Shown here: one piece after another, positions 38,486-39,938 of the stretch
Layout: every line of letters begins with the position of its first letter
How positions within the stretch are numbered: the stretch's first letter is position 1
NCBI GenBank assembly: GCA_035508795.1
Contig: DATJMJ010000097.1
Location: forward strand, 1 to 39,938
Reading direction: 5' to 3'
Length of the DNA: 39,938 nucleotides
From: DATJMJ01 sp035508795
Lineage (GTDB): Bacteria; Actinomycetota; Acidimicrobiia; Acidimicrobiales; Palsa-688
Made by a program: the position numbers and the translations under genes
The notes under the pieces: model-generated
The model's input: the letters and a program-made list of their open reading frames with translations, nothing else
Databases searched by the model: none
What the model was told of the DNA's origin: nothing

Positions 38486-39316
38486 TCAAGGGCCGAAACC
38501 CTCGGTGGCGGCGTCCATGAACCCCGTCCACCATGCAAGACCGGCGATCATCAGCACTCGCGGCCCCGACAGCGAGCCGGAGACAGAACCGAGGAACGGT
38601 GACGGTCCTGGCGCGGGCCGGATGGACGAGGTGACAGATGCTCTGCCCAGCATGACCTTCGCGCTCAACGACGTTGGGAGTGCGTAGCCCGCAGAAGCCA
38701 GCAGCGACACTGCGAAAGATGCCTCCCCGAGGTTCCCCTCGAAAATCGTCACTTCATCACCGCTCACCTTTGTCCCTGGCCCGCCCAGCGTCGCCGAGAA
38801 CTTCTCACCGGCCATGCTGCCGGTCAGCGCCAAACCGGATTTGACCGAGCCCCCGGGCGGGCAGCTGAGAGAGAGGCTGTCGGCACCGAGTTTGGCGCTG
38901 GCGCTGAATGCATCCTCGCTGCCGGCCGCCCCGAAGGCCAGCTTGCCCACCAATGCGTCGTCGCCGTAATGGCCCGTGAACGACATTGCGTCGTAGTTAT
39001 CGGTGAAGATCGACCGGACCAGCACCGCCGTTTCTCCGAGGACGCCGACCAAGCTCGTCGAGTTGACCGCGCTCGACCCTCCGTAATTCCAGTCCGTCCG
39101 GTAGATGCCCTCCAAGGGCGCGTCCACCAACCAGTCGGCGGGGATGCCCGGACCAGTGCTGCCAGCCCTCCCTGGCGATGCAGGCATGACCCTGTCGACC
39201 AAACGTGCGGCCGGTCCTGACCCGGCCGCAGCTGCCCCCAGCATGGCCACGAAGGCACGCCGGGTCATCGCGCCGGCCGGGCCTTCAGGCTTGGTCTCGC
39301 GCCCGGCGCTGCTCAT
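38486..39316 (-). CDS. Tat-exported protein of unknown function
   Basis: 276 aa with a twin-arginine signal: TRRAFVAMLGAAAAGSG at about residues 18-34, preceded by a polar stretch. The mature part (about residues 60-276) is rich in Gly, Ser and Ala, with alternating hydrophobic residues that suggest beta-strands (SLVGVLGETAVLVRSIF, SGLALTGSMAGEKFSATLGG). The chain ends in a short hydrophobic segment, PRVLMIAGLAWWTGFMDAA. I do not recognise the family. The start is ATG 39316, whose ATGA overlaps the stop of the upstream beta-propeller gene, so the two are translationally coupled and may work together outside the cell. Confidence 0.7.
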   Translation of the reverse strand: MSSAGRETKPEGPAGAMTRRAFVAMLGAAAAGSGPAARLVDRVMPASPGRAGSTGPGIPADWLVDAPLEGIYRTDWNYGGSSAVNSTSLVGVLGETAVLVRSIFTDNYDAMSFTGHYGDDALVGKLAFGAAGSEDAFSASAKLGADSLSLSCPPGGSVKSGLALTGSMAGEKFSATLGGPGTKVSGDEVTIFEGNLGEASFAVSLLASAGYALPTSLSAKVMLGRASVTSSIRPAPGPSPFLGSVSGSLSGPRVLMIAGLAWWTGFMDAATEGFGP

Positions 39317-39938
39317 GGCGAGCTCCAGAGTTCCCCATCGGCAGTGGTGAGGACGACGGCCGTGCCCGTCCGGCTGGTCCCGACGGCCGCGCACAGCGTC
39401 GGCTCGGGGCACGAAACGCTGTCGAGTTCACCTGCCGAGGAAGGCAGCGAAGTCGGTTGCCATTTTTGACCGCCGTTGGCCGTGGAGTAAACAACGGCGG
39501 AGATCCCGTTCGAAGCCTGGCCGACAGCGTAGCAGCGGCTGACCGTGGGACAGTCCACGGCCCGCAAGATCCCAAGGCGGGCAGGCCCGCCACCGTACTG
39601 CCACCCGGCGGTCCGCCAGGTCGCGCCCTCATTGGTCTCCCATACCTGCGGCGGGTCGGTGCCTTCAGCCTGCCCGACGGCGAAGCATGTCGACGTCGCC
39701 GCGACGCAAGAAGTACCGCTCACCGAGCCTCGCGTCTCGTTCGGCGACAGGGTGCCGGACCTCCACTCCTGCCCGCCGTCAGACGTGAAATCGACAACCA
39801 AGTAGCCGCCGGTTTCTTCCAGCGCGCCTCCAACCGCACAAACGGAGGGCGACGAACAGGACACAGTGTAAAGAGAACCCTGCTGCCGAGCCAAAGGTAG
39901 CGCTTGCGGGCTCCAGGTCATCCCACCGTTGGTCGAGC
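39313..39938 (-). CDS. Beta-propeller (BNR/Ycf48-like) protein, partial at window edge
   Basis: At least 208 residues, cut at the window end: the frame is open to base 39938, and the bases before the ATG at 39921 read STNGG in frame, as expected inside a propeller blade. Repeats alternate a cysteine-pair strand (YTVSCSSPSVCAVGG, VSGTSCVAATSTCFAVG, RAVDCPTVSRCYAVG, DSVSCPEPTLCAAVG) with a BNR-like turn (TSDGGQEWRSG, TNEGATWRTAG, TANGGQKWQPTS). These disulphide-bearing blades imply a secreted location. Function unknown; the ATGA overlap couples it to the Tat protein gene. Confidence 0.82.
   Translation of the reverse strand, partial: STNGGMTWSPQALPLARQQGSLYTVSCSSPSVCAVGGALEETGGYLVVDFTSDGGQEWRSGTLSPNETRGSVSGTSCVAATSTCFAVGQAEGTDPPQVWETNEGATWRTAGWQYGGGPARLGILRAVDCPTVSRCYAVGQASNGISAVVYSTANGGQKWQPTSLPSSAGELDSVSCPEPTLCAAVGTSRTGTAVVLTTADGELWSSP

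Overview
The window is high-GC chromosomal DNA from an actinobacterium. Class Acidimicrobiia is my best guess, inferred from the sigma factor and CsrA sequences and from general gene style; no marker here proves it. Supporting signs are actinobacterial-type HelD, MurT/GatD lipid II amidation, paired hemE and hemG/cgoX, an Eis-like acetyltransferase, many GTG starts, and -10 boxes (TANNNT) only 6-9 nt before start codons, which implies leaderless mRNAs. No tRNA, rRNA, CRISPR array, transposase or integrase was found.

Layout. 0-5.3 kb: MFS exporter, bioA (-), a GNAT acetyltransferase and proS (-). 5.8-11.1 kb: a plus-strand cluster of GtrA-type flippase, methyltransferase, GT4 glycosyltransferase, second methyltransferase and terpene-cyclase-fold protein, probably making or modifying an unidentified lipid or glycolipid. 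11-14 kb: hemG/cgoX and hemE (-). 14-17.7 kb: helD and an Eis-like gene, convergent around a hairpin. 17.9-20.2 kb: csrA with an unusually long C-terminal tail, then a primary-like sigma factor behind a long leader.

20.3-32.1 kb is the most unusual part. A MobF (TrwC-type) relaxase-like gene is followed on the minus strand by an LPG-synthase-type membrane protein gene and a lipoprotein gene. Divergent from it, over overlapping promoters, lie genes for a VirB2-like (DUF6112-type) protein, a TrbL/VirB6-like protein, an SCO6880-type VirB3/VirB4-N protein and, after a reversed MMPL gene, a VirB4-type ATPase. The relaxase keeps its histidine metal site, but every helicase motif I can align is destroyed. 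No integrase, coupling protein or partition gene accompanies it, and housekeeping genes lie on both sides. I read this as a type IV secretion/conjugation module that has been captured by the chromosome, or is being repurposed.

32.2-39.9 kb: murT-gatD (lipid II amidation), pncB (NAD salvage), a LolA/RseB-like secreted protein, an ABC ATPase with neither a canonical start codon nor a permease, and on the minus strand a Tat-exported protein overlapping an upstream beta-propeller gene cut by the window edge.

A theme across the window is in-frame tandem repeats (units of 9, 12, 15, 18 or 27 bp) inside otherwise conserved genes, including one that splits the zinc ribbon of MurT.
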